A stretch of DNA of 64,000 nucleotides from positions 992,001 to 1,056,000 of the forward strand of contig NC_009616.1 of assembly GCF_000016905.1 (NCBI RefSeq). The letters are read 5' to 3'. Made by a program: the position numbers and the translations under genes. The notes beneath the pieces were generated by a model. It saw nothing but the letters and a program-made list of their open reading frames with translations, had not been told where the DNA came from and ran no database searches. Below are positions 19,231 to 27,133 of the stretch, in pieces; position 1 is the stretch's first letter; each line of letters starts with the position of its first letter. Origin of the DNA: Thermosipho melanesiensis BI429. GTDB lineage: Bacteria > Thermotogota > Thermotogae > Thermotogales > Fervidobacteriaceae.

Positions 19231-21497
19231 TTTTCTTCCTCCAAAAACTTTATTGTTAGTTTTGAAAGCTCTGAACTTAATATGTAAATGTCATTTTCTG
19301 GATAAAAAGCAATTATTTTTCCACCTATAACTTTTCTAATAGGTATTTTCGTGCGAAGCAGGAAGTATTTAGGTTTTATTGTTGATGATTCGATAATTAC
19401 TTCCAAGCTATTTCCTTTTATGTTATATTCATACTTTTCCGTTAAAAATTCAAATAGATACGGATATGCTTCTGAAGCTGTTTGGTTTCTTAACCAAGGA
19501 AAGGTGGTTTTGATTTTATAGTAAAATTTATCTAGATGTAACAATAGTTCTTTCCAGCTTTTATTTAACGGATTTCTTTCATTAGAGAAGAAATCATCGG
19601 GATGTATAAAATGTTGAAAAGCACCAAAATTTGAGAGTGTATTTATTGTGGTAAGCAATATTTTTTTTAAAGGATAGTATCCATAAGTAGGACGTGGTAT
19701 GATTATTGTAAAGTTTTCCAAAATTTTGTATTCTGAAAATTCATCTGGTGAGGTATATGTTGTGCCTATTGTTTTTATTTCTGGTAATGCTTTAATTAGG
19801 TTTTTTACTCCAAATTCATCAATAAGGTTATTTGGAGCAACGTAGCTGTTTATAAAAATAGGGTGCCCAAGAACAGATTCAATGAATTTTTTGGCGGATT
19901 TTAATCCTTCTTGTAGATTTTCTTTATTTGTCCAATTTTCTTTTAAAAGTGAAAGGTGATTATATCCGTGAAGACCAAGTTCATGTTTTGAATTGTCTAT
20001 TTCCATTAAAGCCTTAATAGGTTCATCTGTTATTAGAAATTCTGAAAAATCAAAAGGAGGATTACTTGCCCCATTATAACTTAACGGAGTGATAAATGTA
20101 TATTTTATATTGTAACTGTTTGCAAAATCCTTTATATCTTTCCACCATATCTTGTAATAAAAGTCGGTATCTTTTATGCCTTTCTTTTTTATTTCATAAG
20201 AAGGTATTGGAAAATCATCTATGTAGAATATGTAGGAATTTAAAAATCCCATAATGTTGTAATCTTGCATTTCCAATATACATTGTAAGATTAATCCCCT
20301 TAATTCTTTTATTACCAAAGGTGGATATATATATCCTATATATCCACCTTTTTCTTTTTTATACCAAATAGCTGGAAGCTTTTCGTTTGAACTTACAAGA
20401 TATGAAAGAATAGTTTCATTGTCAAGGACAATTTTTAAGTTTTCTTCGAAGGTTCTTTCTAATTCAATTCCATCTTTAGAATTAGTTAATGGAAAAAGTC
20501 TTTTATCAAAAATAATTTTTGAAATTGCATGTTTTTCAATTTTTATCTTATCCTTCCATGGAGTATTGTGCAAATCTGTTATATAAACAATGCTTCCACC
20601 ATTTTCCAAAAACATTTCAGTATTTTCCGTATCTATATATTTTGCATTTGTTATCCAGATTATATATCTATAATCTAAAAGATCTATAAAAGATTTGTTG
20701 TAGAAAGTGCTGATGGTTGTTGTATTAAAGTTTATTTTTGCATATTCTAACATTTTTTCAATTTGGTATTGTATATTTACATAATAATTAGTATCGTATT
20801 TGTCTTTTACTAGTAAAATTTTATTTTTACTTCCTACAGTTTTTTTGAGAAATATGTTGAATATTTTTTCAATGTTTAATATAAATTCTTTATTGTTATC
20901 AAAAAAAGAATTAAACAATGCTCCGCCACCTTTAGGGGAAATAAATATTAGAGGATATGTTTCGTTGTTTGATTTTAGTTCCAGCAAAATATTGACATCT
21001 TTTTCAAAGATTTTGTATTTTTCTACGGGTTGAGGTAATGTAGAAGGAGTTGCAGTGAAAAATTCTTTTTCATATAAAGGTTCAAAGTTTTTTAAAACTT
21101 TGTATCCATACATGTAATGTACTCCAAGCTTATTTAAAAAATTATTTATTTCTCTTTGATTAGTTGAAACTCCAAGGTTATTGAAAAAGAAGAATATACC
21201 GTTATTTTCCACAAAGTTTGATAATTGTCTTAAATAAAGGTTTGGATATTTTAGTTCTGTTGAATAATACCAACTAATTACTCCAAGGTATTCCTTTGTA
21301 GAAATGTTGTAGTAATTAAAGGTTTCTATATCTTTTAGATCATAACTTATGCCGTTTTTTTCTAATATGGGAATAACATAATTTTGAAGCATATATTTTC
21401 CGTATTCTTCTGTTTTTTTATACAATAACAAAATCTTTTTTTGTGAAAAGACAAACAAACTTAAGATTAAAAGTAGAATTATGATAAATTTTTTCAT
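19227..21497 (-). CDS. pelA: PelA-type polysaccharide deacetylase (DUF2194-like)
   Basis: Predicted exported protein with a C-terminal metal-dependent polysaccharide deacetylase domain. The 756 residues comprise a signal peptide (1-19), a long N-terminal alpha/beta region to about 410 and the deacetylase at about 420-700. Visible metal and catalytic motifs are IDDFP (Asp427, Asp428), HELGLHGYNH (His510, His514) and HPDD (His632). In Pel systems this domain partly de-N-acetylates the polymer. ATG 21497 overlaps the pelG stop as ATGA. The hydrolase half of classical PelA is encoded separately downstream. Confidence 0.8.
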   Translation of the reverse strand: MKKFIIILLLILSLFVFSQKKILLLYKKTEEYGKYMLQNYVIPILEKNGISYDLKDIETFNYYNISTKEYLGVISWYYSTELKYPNLYLRQLSNFVENNGIFFFFNNLGVSTNQREINNFLNKLGVHYMYGYKVLKNFEPLYEKEFFTATPSTLPQPVEKYKIFEKDVNILLELKSNNETYPLIFISPKGGGALFNSFFDNNKEFILNIEKIFNIFLKKTVGSKNKILLVKDKYDTNYYVNIQYQIEKMLEYAKINFNTTTISTFYNKSFIDLLDYRYIIWITNAKYIDTENTEMFLENGGSIVYITDLHNTPWKDKIKIEKHAISKIIFDKRLFPLTNSKDGIELERTFEENLKIVLDNETILSYLVSSNEKLPAIWYKKEKGGYIGYIYPPLVIKELRGLILQCILEMQDYNIMGFLNSYIFYIDDFPIPSYEIKKKGIKDTDFYYKIWWKDIKDFANSYNIKYTFITPLSYNGASNPPFDFSEFLITDEPIKALMEIDNSKHELGLHGYNHLSLLKENWTNKENLQEGLKSAKKFIESVLGHPIFINSYVAPNNLIDEFGVKNLIKALPEIKTIGTTYTSPDEFSEYKILENFTIIIPRPTYGYYPLKKILLTTINTLSNFGAFQHFIHPDDFFSNERNPLNKSWKELLLHLDKFYYKIKTTFPWLRNQTASEAYPYLFEFLTEKYEYNIKGNSLEVIIESSTIKPKYFLLRTKIPIRKVIGGKIIAFYPENDIYILSSELSKLTIKFLEEEK
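20317..20351. repeat. 15-bp perfect inverted repeat inside pelA-type gene
   Basis: The arm at 20317-20331 (AAAGGTGGATATATA) and the arm at 20337-20351 are exact reverse complements around a 5-nt loop. Read on the plus strand, antisense to the gene, the stem is followed by TTTCTTTTTT, the shape of an intrinsic terminator. In the sense direction it encodes GGYIGYIYPP and has no T run. Confidence 0.6.
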
Positions 21498-22885
21498 TTT
21501 TTCACTCCTTTGATAATTTTTCCTTCGGGAATAGAAAGCTTTTGTCTGAAAAACTCTATCTTTATTATATCCTTTACACGTCTTTTAAGTATGTTGTATG
21601 AAACAAGTGTACCGACTAAAAATGAAATAGCATAACCCCCTCCAAGCGCAGCGTAACCTATTTTTTGTGTTAGTATATAGCTTAAAACAAGGTTTAAGGA
21701 CAATACCGAAAGCGTTAAAACTAGTGCGGTATTTCTAAAGTCAAAGTACAATATTAACAATAATATCATTAGAAAAAAACCATTTAACATAGCACCTATT
21801 AATCCTAATCTTAAGATTGGTTTAGAAAATTCATTTGAAATAGGAAGCAATTTTAACTCGTTTAGTGTAAACATTAAGGTGGTTACTAATATTTGTATCT
21901 TTATTGTAAGTGATATACTTTGATTTAATTCTTTTTCCATATTTTCTTTTAGTGTTAAGATTTCTGAGTATACGTATCCTTTTATTAGAGATATATAAAA
22001 TTGTTTGTATTTTTTGTAAAAACGTGTTTCTAGGATTAATATAAACATTGTAATTGTAGGAATAATTGTTAGGTAGCTAAAAAACATAGGACTATCGTAT
22101 ATATATGAAAATTTAAAACCTTTTATTAATTCTTCGCCAAATTTTTGTGTGTTCCAAACAATAATATCATCAATCCATATGGAAAGATAGTATAAAAGAC
22201 CTATGAAGAGGAGTTGCCAATAATTTTTAATTTCTTTTTTCCATTCAAACGAAATTTTGTATGATTCGTTTCCAAATGAATTGTAGATTATTATGAAATT
22301 TATTACAATTCCCACATTAACTCCTAGGGCGTATCCGTATATTTCAGAAAACGTTGAAAATGAAAACACTTTTGAAAGTAATATGGCTGAAATTCCCATA
22401 ATAATGTATGAGAGGATGTACCAGTTTATTTCTTCTGTAGCTATAGTAACAATGGAGATTAACCATAATATAGTTAACGAGGTTGTTAAATAGCTAAAGG
22501 CAATTATGAAATCAAAAGGTTGTGGTTTTATAGAAAAGAAAATAGTTAGAAATATGATTAGTATGATTGCATTTGAGACGATTATGCCTAATGTTTCAGG
22601 TAAAATTTTTTGGTAATTTTTTTCGTAAATTAAGTCTGATATTCTCCGTGAAAAAAACATGGAAAATATTCCAGAAATTATTATTGAAAAGATAAAAGAA
22701 TATATTACTGCAGTGTTAAAGTATATATTTGTGGTTTTTATGTAGTTGAGAATTATCCACAATGATATAGTTGTTATAATCCACGGGCCTGCAGATGTTA
22801 AGATTGAATAAAGAATTGCAAGTACATCTGTATATATTTTGTTTTGAAAGAAAAGTCTATTTAATTTGAACCCTATTCCTGCCAC
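21494..22885 (-). CDS. pelG: PelG-like polysaccharide transporter
   Basis: Multi-spanning inner-membrane protein of the PelG family, related to MOP flippases, which works with PelF, PelD and PelE to make and move Pel polymer. The 463 residues start at GTG 22885 with MAGIGFKLNRLF, a recognisable family opening, followed by SAGPWIITTISLWII and about a dozen hydrophobic segments. GGTGGTGAAAT precedes the start. It is 1 bp from pelF upstream and overlaps the deacetylase gene downstream. Confidence 0.85.
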   Translation of the reverse strand: MAGIGFKLNRLFFQNKIYTDVLAILYSILTSAGPWIITTISLWIILNYIKTTNIYFNTAVIYSFIFSIIISGIFSMFFSRRISDLIYEKNYQKILPETLGIIVSNAIILIIFLTIFFSIKPQPFDFIIAFSYLTTSLTILWLISIVTIATEEINWYILSYIIMGISAILLSKVFSFSTFSEIYGYALGVNVGIVINFIIIYNSFGNESYKISFEWKKEIKNYWQLLFIGLLYYLSIWIDDIIVWNTQKFGEELIKGFKFSYIYDSPMFFSYLTIIPTITMFILILETRFYKKYKQFYISLIKGYVYSEILTLKENMEKELNQSISLTIKIQILVTTLMFTLNELKLLPISNEFSKPILRLGLIGAMLNGFFLMILLLILYFDFRNTALVLTLSVLSLNLVLSYILTQKIGYAALGGGYAISFLVGTLVSYNILKRRVKDIIKIEFFRQKLSIPEGKIIKGVKK

Positions 22886-22886
22886 T

Positions 22887-24302
22887 TTATTTCACCACCG
22901 AAAGATATAGGTTTTTATAATTTTTTATCATTTGCTTTAAGGTATATCTTAGTAGAACTCTCTTTTTTCCGATTTCAGATGCTTTTTCTCTAAATGTATC
23001 ATTCTCATAAAGTGTTATTATAGCATTGGCAATTGATTTAAAATCTTTTGGTTTAACTATTATTCCTGCAGGACCAATTATGTCTTCTTTGCTCCCATAT
23101 ACCAATTCTCTACATGCGCCAACGTTTGTTGCAATCACGGGTATACCTATGGAAAAAGCTTCTAATATAACAAAAGGTTGTCCTTCACTAACGCTTGTTA
23201 GTAAAAGAAGATTTAGATTTTCATAGTATTTTTTTACATCTACCATGCCTGTGAACTCAACTGTGTCTTTTAGATTAAATAATTCCACCATTTCATAACA
23301 TTCTTTAAAATATTCTGGTTCTTCATCTTTAGGGCCAATTATATATAATTTGAAATCTTTTATCTTGTCTTTTACTATTCTTGCAGCCTTAATTGCAGTT
23401 TTTATATCTTTTATTTCAACAACCCTTCCAACTAATCCAACGTTGAAGGGATGTTTTTCTTTTTTGTATTTTATATCTTTGAATTTTTCCACATCTATTC
23501 CATTGGGAATTACAAACATTTTTGAATCATCGCTGCAGAATTCTTTTTCAAATTTTTGATTATCTTTAAATAACGTGGTAATTTTCTTTGCACCTTGATA
23601 TACAATTGAACTTATTGTATTAAATAGTTTTATCCAACCTGTTTTGAATTCTTCTTTTATCCAATCAGAGCGTAGTATTTCAAGTTGTCTTTCTCTATGG
23701 TATATGCCGTGTTCCGTTAAAACAACTGGTTTATTGTATTTTAATCCATTTAATATTGCGGATATACCTGCATACCCTGTTGTTATTGTATGGTATATAT
23801 CACATTTTGGAAGATCTATTGTCATTGCGTTTAAAAATGGAATCATCATTGAATATAATGTCCAATAGTAGTTTGGAAAATTTTCGTAAGGTAGATATTT
23901 TTGATAAAAGTTAATTATTGAATTCCAGTAGAAATCTGATTTTAGAAAACTTGTAAAATCAAAAGAGTTATTGTTTTCAAAAAGGTGGTATAGTTTTTTG
24001 CCCATTGCTTTTTCGTCAAATGGATATTTTATTATTTTACTGAGTTCATTGGTAAACTTTTTTGCTATTTTTTTCTTGTTTTTGAATTTATATTGAGCAA
24101 ATAATGAGAATTCAAAATAGTCAGTAACATTTTTTGGAAATTCATATTTAAATTGCCTTTCTTTAGGTATATCTCCAACGTGTATTACACAAAATTCCAT
24201 ATCTTTTATGTTTTTTATTAAAGAATGTCCCCAACTTGATACTCCTCCTACTACGTAAGGATACGTACCTTCAAAAATTATTCCTACTTTCAGTTTAATC
24301 AC
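22887..24302 (-). CDS. pelF: PelF-like glycosyltransferase (GT4)
   Basis: Cytosolic GT-B glycosyltransferase expected to polymerise nucleotide-activated amino sugars in Pel synthesis. The 471 residues begin with the PelF-type N-terminal domain (VGIIFEGTYPYVVGGVSSW, about 6-24). The GT4 donor site is near the C terminus (SEGQPFVILEAFSIGIPVIAT, an E-x7-E pattern, and NVGACRELV). The start GTG 24302 overlaps the upstream stop by 8 bp. The ribosome binding site AAGGTGATT contains that GTG, so the true start may be a rarer codon a few residues later. Confidence 0.87.
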   Translation of the reverse strand: MIKLKVGIIFEGTYPYVVGGVSSWGHSLIKNIKDMEFCVIHVGDIPKERQFKYEFPKNVTDYFEFSLFAQYKFKNKKKIAKKFTNELSKIIKYPFDEKAMGKKLYHLFENNNSFDFTSFLKSDFYWNSIINFYQKYLPYENFPNYYWTLYSMMIPFLNAMTIDLPKCDIYHTITTGYAGISAILNGLKYNKPVVLTEHGIYHRERQLEILRSDWIKEEFKTGWIKLFNTISSIVYQGAKKITTLFKDNQKFEKEFCSDDSKMFVIPNGIDVEKFKDIKYKKEKHPFNVGLVGRVVEIKDIKTAIKAARIVKDKIKDFKLYIIGPKDEEPEYFKECYEMVELFNLKDTVEFTGMVDVKKYYENLNLLLLTSVSEGQPFVILEAFSIGIPVIATNVGACRELVYGSKEDIIGPAGIIVKPKDFKSIANAIITLYENDTFREKASEIGKKRVLLRYTLKQMIKNYKNLYLSVVK

Positions 24303-24681
24303 CTTCTAACATTTTTGTTATTTCATCTTTTTTTGGGTTATTTTTAATTATATACAACCCAAATTTTTGTATAGAAGTTAAATTTAATTTTTCAAGCTCT
24401 TCTATTAGAAGATTAAATTTTAAATTTTCTGCAAATTTGTATTTGTTAAAATCTTTAAGAGTTGAGGAAATTACCATTAATTCTTCTACTTTTGCTAAAT
24501 CTTTTGTTGTTAAGTTTTGTTTGTTGTACAACTCGTTAAATATTTCATTCATTTTTATGTATAAGCTTCTTTTATCCCAAGGTAATTTCTTTATCTCATT
24601 TGGAGAGATTACTTGATTGTAATTTATAACAATTATTATTACTATTAAAAATAGAGTTAGAAAGAATAAGATTTTGTCCAT
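24295..24681 (-). CDS. Small membrane-anchored protein in pel-like operon
   Basis: I do not recognise a family. The 128 residues have one N-terminal membrane segment (about 4-22, ILFFLTLFLIVIIIVINYN) followed by a helical, charged soluble part. GAGTGATAA precedes ATG 24681. Its position between PelE-like and PelF-like genes with 4-8 bp spacing or overlap makes a role in the same machine likely. It could be an accessory or detached piece of PelE, but no repeat motif proves this. Confidence 0.65.
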   Translation of the reverse strand: MDKILFFLTLFLIVIIIVINYNQVISPNEIKKLPWDKRSLYIKMNEIFNELYNKQNLTTKDLAKVEELMVISSTLKDFNKYKFAENLKFNLLIEELEKLNLTSIQKFGLYIIKNNPKKDEITKMLEGD

Positions 24682-24685
24682 TTTA

Positions 24686-25543
24686 TCACTCCAGAATTAC
24701 TTTCAAAGCTTCATTTTTGAAAGTAAAGTTATATGCGTTGAATTTTTCTAGTAACTTTTTAACTTTTTCTTTCTTTTTCTTTTTTATATAGAAAAGTAAA
24801 GCTTTTTCAAGTAAGGTTTGAGAGTTTAGTTTTTCAACTTTTTCATCTATTATCTCCTCAATAAGTTCATCTTCGCCAAGGTATTGTAGTACATCAATTA
24901 ATAATAAAATGGTTTTTATATTAAAAGGATATGTTGCTAGATTGTCTAGTAAGATTTGCTTTATAGAGAGCAAGATATCTATCTTTTGATTTTCCGTGAG
25001 AAAAGGAGATAGGGCATAATAAAATGAATATTTTGCATATTCTATCTTTTTATTCTTTGTTTCTGAAATCTTTTCTAAAAGTATATTTTCCACGTTGTTT
25101 ATACTTTCTGAGGCATATAGGACTACATCTTGGTCCGAATTTGTTTCAATTACGCTGTATAGTAAATTTATTCCTTCTAAAAAATCTATTTGTTCTGTTT
25201 TTAAAAGTTGAAATATCATTCTGATCGCTTCTTTTTTTTGAGAATTACTACCGTATTTAAGTATTATGTTAAAAGGTGCTAGATCCACACTTTTAAAATC
25301 AGGGTTTGAAATTTCCAATATTTTTTCTTCGAAGTCTTCCGAAAAATATGTTGGGCTCCTTGGTTTTAAAAGCATTAATTTTATTATAGGATAATATGGA
25401 AAAAAAATTATTGAGTTTAAAAGATCTAAGATCTTTAGATCAATTAGATTTAAAGCTAGATATAAAAAGAAGAAAAATATGTTTGTTTTTATTATTGGTA
25501 ACACTCCAAATATAATTGTTAAAAACATTATAATTTTTTTCAT
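24686..25543 (-). CDS. pelE: PelE-like membrane protein with helical repeats
   Basis: Predicted PelE-like protein: two N-terminal hydrophobic segments (about residues 4-20 and 22-60), then about 200 residues of amphipathic helices of TPR or HEAT type (for example KTILLLIDVLQYLGEDELIEEII). In Pseudomonas PelE combines membrane helices and TPRs and partners PelD and PelG. Sequence identity to PelE cannot be judged by eye, so the call rests on architecture and on position directly after pelD. ATG 25543 overlaps the pelD stop as ATGA. Confidence 0.65.
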   Translation of the reverse strand: MKKIIMFLTIIFGVLPIIKTNIFFFFLYLALNLIDLKILDLLNSIIFFPYYPIIKLMLLKPRSPTYFSEDFEEKILEISNPDFKSVDLAPFNIILKYGSNSQKKEAIRMIFQLLKTEQIDFLEGINLLYSVIETNSDQDVVLYASESINNVENILLEKISETKNKKIEYAKYSFYYALSPFLTENQKIDILLSIKQILLDNLATYPFNIKTILLLIDVLQYLGEDELIEEIIDEKVEKLNSQTLLEKALLFYIKKKKKEKVKKLLEKFNAYNFTFKNEALKVILE

Positions 25544-26736
25544 TCTTTTGTATATGCCTCCAATACTTTAATGTTTTTTTCTAACCTTATCTTTTCAAGG
25601 ACACGTTCAAGACCTTTAGAATTACAAGAAGTAAGGATTATATTTAATTCATTTTTTTCTTTGTTAAAGAATACGAAGTCAGTTTCTCTAATGTATTTTT
25701 TTATTTCGTTTACCTCGAATTCTTTGGAAACAGATATTTTAATAAAGGAGTATGGAATTTTGAATCTTCGAAATCTTTCATCTATTTTTTCGAAAATTAA
25801 ATTGAACTTTTCTACATCAGTTGTTATTGTTTGTTTTTCAAGTTCCAATGAAACATATAGAAGATTGGATAGCCAATCTGATAAAAGCTTCAAATAGGTT
25901 TCTGTGTTTTTGTTTATCTTTTCTGGGTCAATGTTTTCAATGACTACAAAGCCAACAGTTTTGTTTTTTTGCGATATTTTTGCGGCCATAACCGGCTCCA
26001 TTGAAAAGTCAACATTTTCATCTGAGAGATATAAAACGCTTGCAGATGAGAAGCCTAATTCATTTGCAGTTGAAATAATTTTTGATTTTTCAATGGGAAA
26101 TGAGTTAGGAAGAATTTGTGAACCTTTTCTTACTTTTAATCTTAAAAAATTGTTTTTGCTGATTGTATATATGGAGACGGTTATTGCATTTACGAAGTCT
26201 GAGATAAGTTCAACTGCTTCGTTGAATATATCTTCTGGGTTGTTGAATTCTATCTCCTTTAGTTTATCAACAAATAGTGATACACCTTTATTTTCGAGTA
26301 GTAGTTTGTTTTGCAAGTCTTTCGTTAATGAAGAGTATTTCTTTATATTTTCTTTAAGTCGTTTAATTTTTTCGTTTAGTATCTTTATCTGATTTGCTTG
26401 TTCGTTTATTTTTTGGATGTACATATCTCTAAAAAATCCTATTAGAAATCCTATTGATAAGATAATTAGTGGTATGCGCATAACAGACCATGAAAATATC
26501 ACTGAAAAGATGTTGATTTTGTAGTGTATGTAAAGTGAAGTAAAATAGTAAAATAAGCTCAAAGATGTGGAAAAAAAGAAAAGATTTATACCATGTCTTA
26601 TTGAAATGTAAATATTCAATACAAAATAAGGATTTGGATATGATAGAACATATCCGTAGTATTTAAATAATATATCTATAAAGAATATGATTGTGTTGAG
26701 AACTATGATTTCAATATAATTAAAGTATTTTTGCAT
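25540..26736 (-). CDS. pelD: PelD-like c-di-GMP receptor (TM-GAF-degenerate GGDEF)
   Basis: Predicted inner-membrane c-di-GMP receptor that switches on Pel synthesis. The 398 residues contain four membrane segments within 1-101, a coiled coil at about 105-150, a GAF domain at about 155-295 and a C-terminal degenerate GGDEF domain at about 305-398. RETD at 350-353 matches the RxxD inhibitory-site motif that binds c-di-GMP. The catalytic GGDEF signature is replaced by NKEKNEL, so no cyclase activity is expected. GGAGG precedes ATG 26736. First gene of the operon. Confidence 0.85.
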   Translation of the reverse strand: MQKYFNYIEIIVLNTIIFFIDILFKYYGYVLSYPNPYFVLNIYISIRHGINLFFFSTSLSLFYYFTSLYIHYKINIFSVIFSWSVMRIPLIILSIGFLIGFFRDMYIQKINEQANQIKILNEKIKRLKENIKKYSSLTKDLQNKLLLENKGVSLFVDKLKEIEFNNPEDIFNEAVELISDFVNAITVSIYTISKNNFLRLKVRKGSQILPNSFPIEKSKIISTANELGFSSASVLYLSDENVDFSMEPVMAAKISQKNKTVGFVVIENIDPEKINKNTETYLKLLSDWLSNLLYVSLELEKQTITTDVEKFNLIFEKIDERFRRFKIPYSFIKISVSKEFEVNEIKKYIRETDFVFFNKEKNELNIILTSCNSKGLERVLEKIRLEKNIKVLEAYTKE

Positions 26737-26754
26737 ATTTTTCCTCCGTTTTAT

Positions 26755-26763
26755 ATTATAACA
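26755..26763 (-). promoter_or_regulatory. Promoter candidate for the pel-like operon
   Basis: On the minus strand TGTTATAAT (26763 to 26755) is a perfect extended -10. No strong -35 is seen at the expected distance. The start would lie about 12 nt before the pelD ATG, leaving a minimal leader that is mostly ribosome binding site. Confidence 0.55.
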
Positions 26764-26898
26764 AAAATTACTGGAATGTTATAAAAGTATTATTTTTGTA
26801 ACTTTTATTACAATTTTGACTAGGAATTTTTCAGAAAAATGTTTAAAATATATATAGATACTCAAATAAATATCTTATTGGAAAATTCCATATATAAA

Positions 26899-26927
26899 TT
26901 GACAAATGTAAATATATTGTGTATAAT
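26899..26927 (+). promoter_or_regulatory. Consensus promoter for small-peptide/HD-GYP operon
   Basis: TTGACA (26899-26904), 17-bp spacer and TATAAT (26922-26927) match the sigma-70/SigA consensus exactly. The predicted start near 26934 leaves a leader of about 64 nt before ATG 26998. The leader does not resemble a c-di-GMP riboswitch by eye. This is the strongest-looking promoter in the window. Confidence 0.85.
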
Positions 26928-26997
26928 AATGAACGTAAATAAATATTGTGATAATAATAAGTTTCTTTTCTAAAAAACAGGATGGGGAGGGGATGTT

Positions 26998-27108
26998 ATG
27001 AAAAAACTTTGGAGAAAGATAGTTGTTTTTGCGCTTGTGGCATTACCATTTGTTATTGCTACTGTGGGTAACATTACTTTGTGGCCAGGTAAAGGTGGAG
27101 GAAAATAA
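26998..27108 (+). CDS. Small secreted-type peptide, 36 residues
   Basis: Unrecognised micro-gene. ATG 26998 is preceded by GGAGG at 26986-26990 with ideal spacing, and by a consensus promoter. The peptide has a basic N terminus (MKKLWRK), a hydrophobic core of about 14 residues ending near residue 21, and a short tail TVGNITLWPGKGGGK. A signal peptidase site after ...FVIA would release about 15 residues; alternatively the peptide stays in the membrane. It ends 25 bp before an HD-GYP gene. An exported signal, a small membrane partner of the HD-GYP protein or a leader peptide are all possible. Confidence 0.65.
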   Translation: MKKLWRKIVVFALVALPFVIATVGNITLWPGKGGGK

Positions 27109-27133
27109 AAAAAGAAAAAAAGCGGGTGATTAT

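Noticed and set aside
26934-26997. Possible c-di-GMP riboswitch in the peptide leader
   Set aside because: The leader is about 64 nt, AT-rich, and shows no conserved GEMM-type core by eye.
27023-27133. Upstream extension of the HD-GYP frame through the small peptide gene
   Set aside because: The candidate TTG lacks a ribosome binding site and the extension overlaps a better supported gene. GTG 27134 has GGGTGAT at the right distance.
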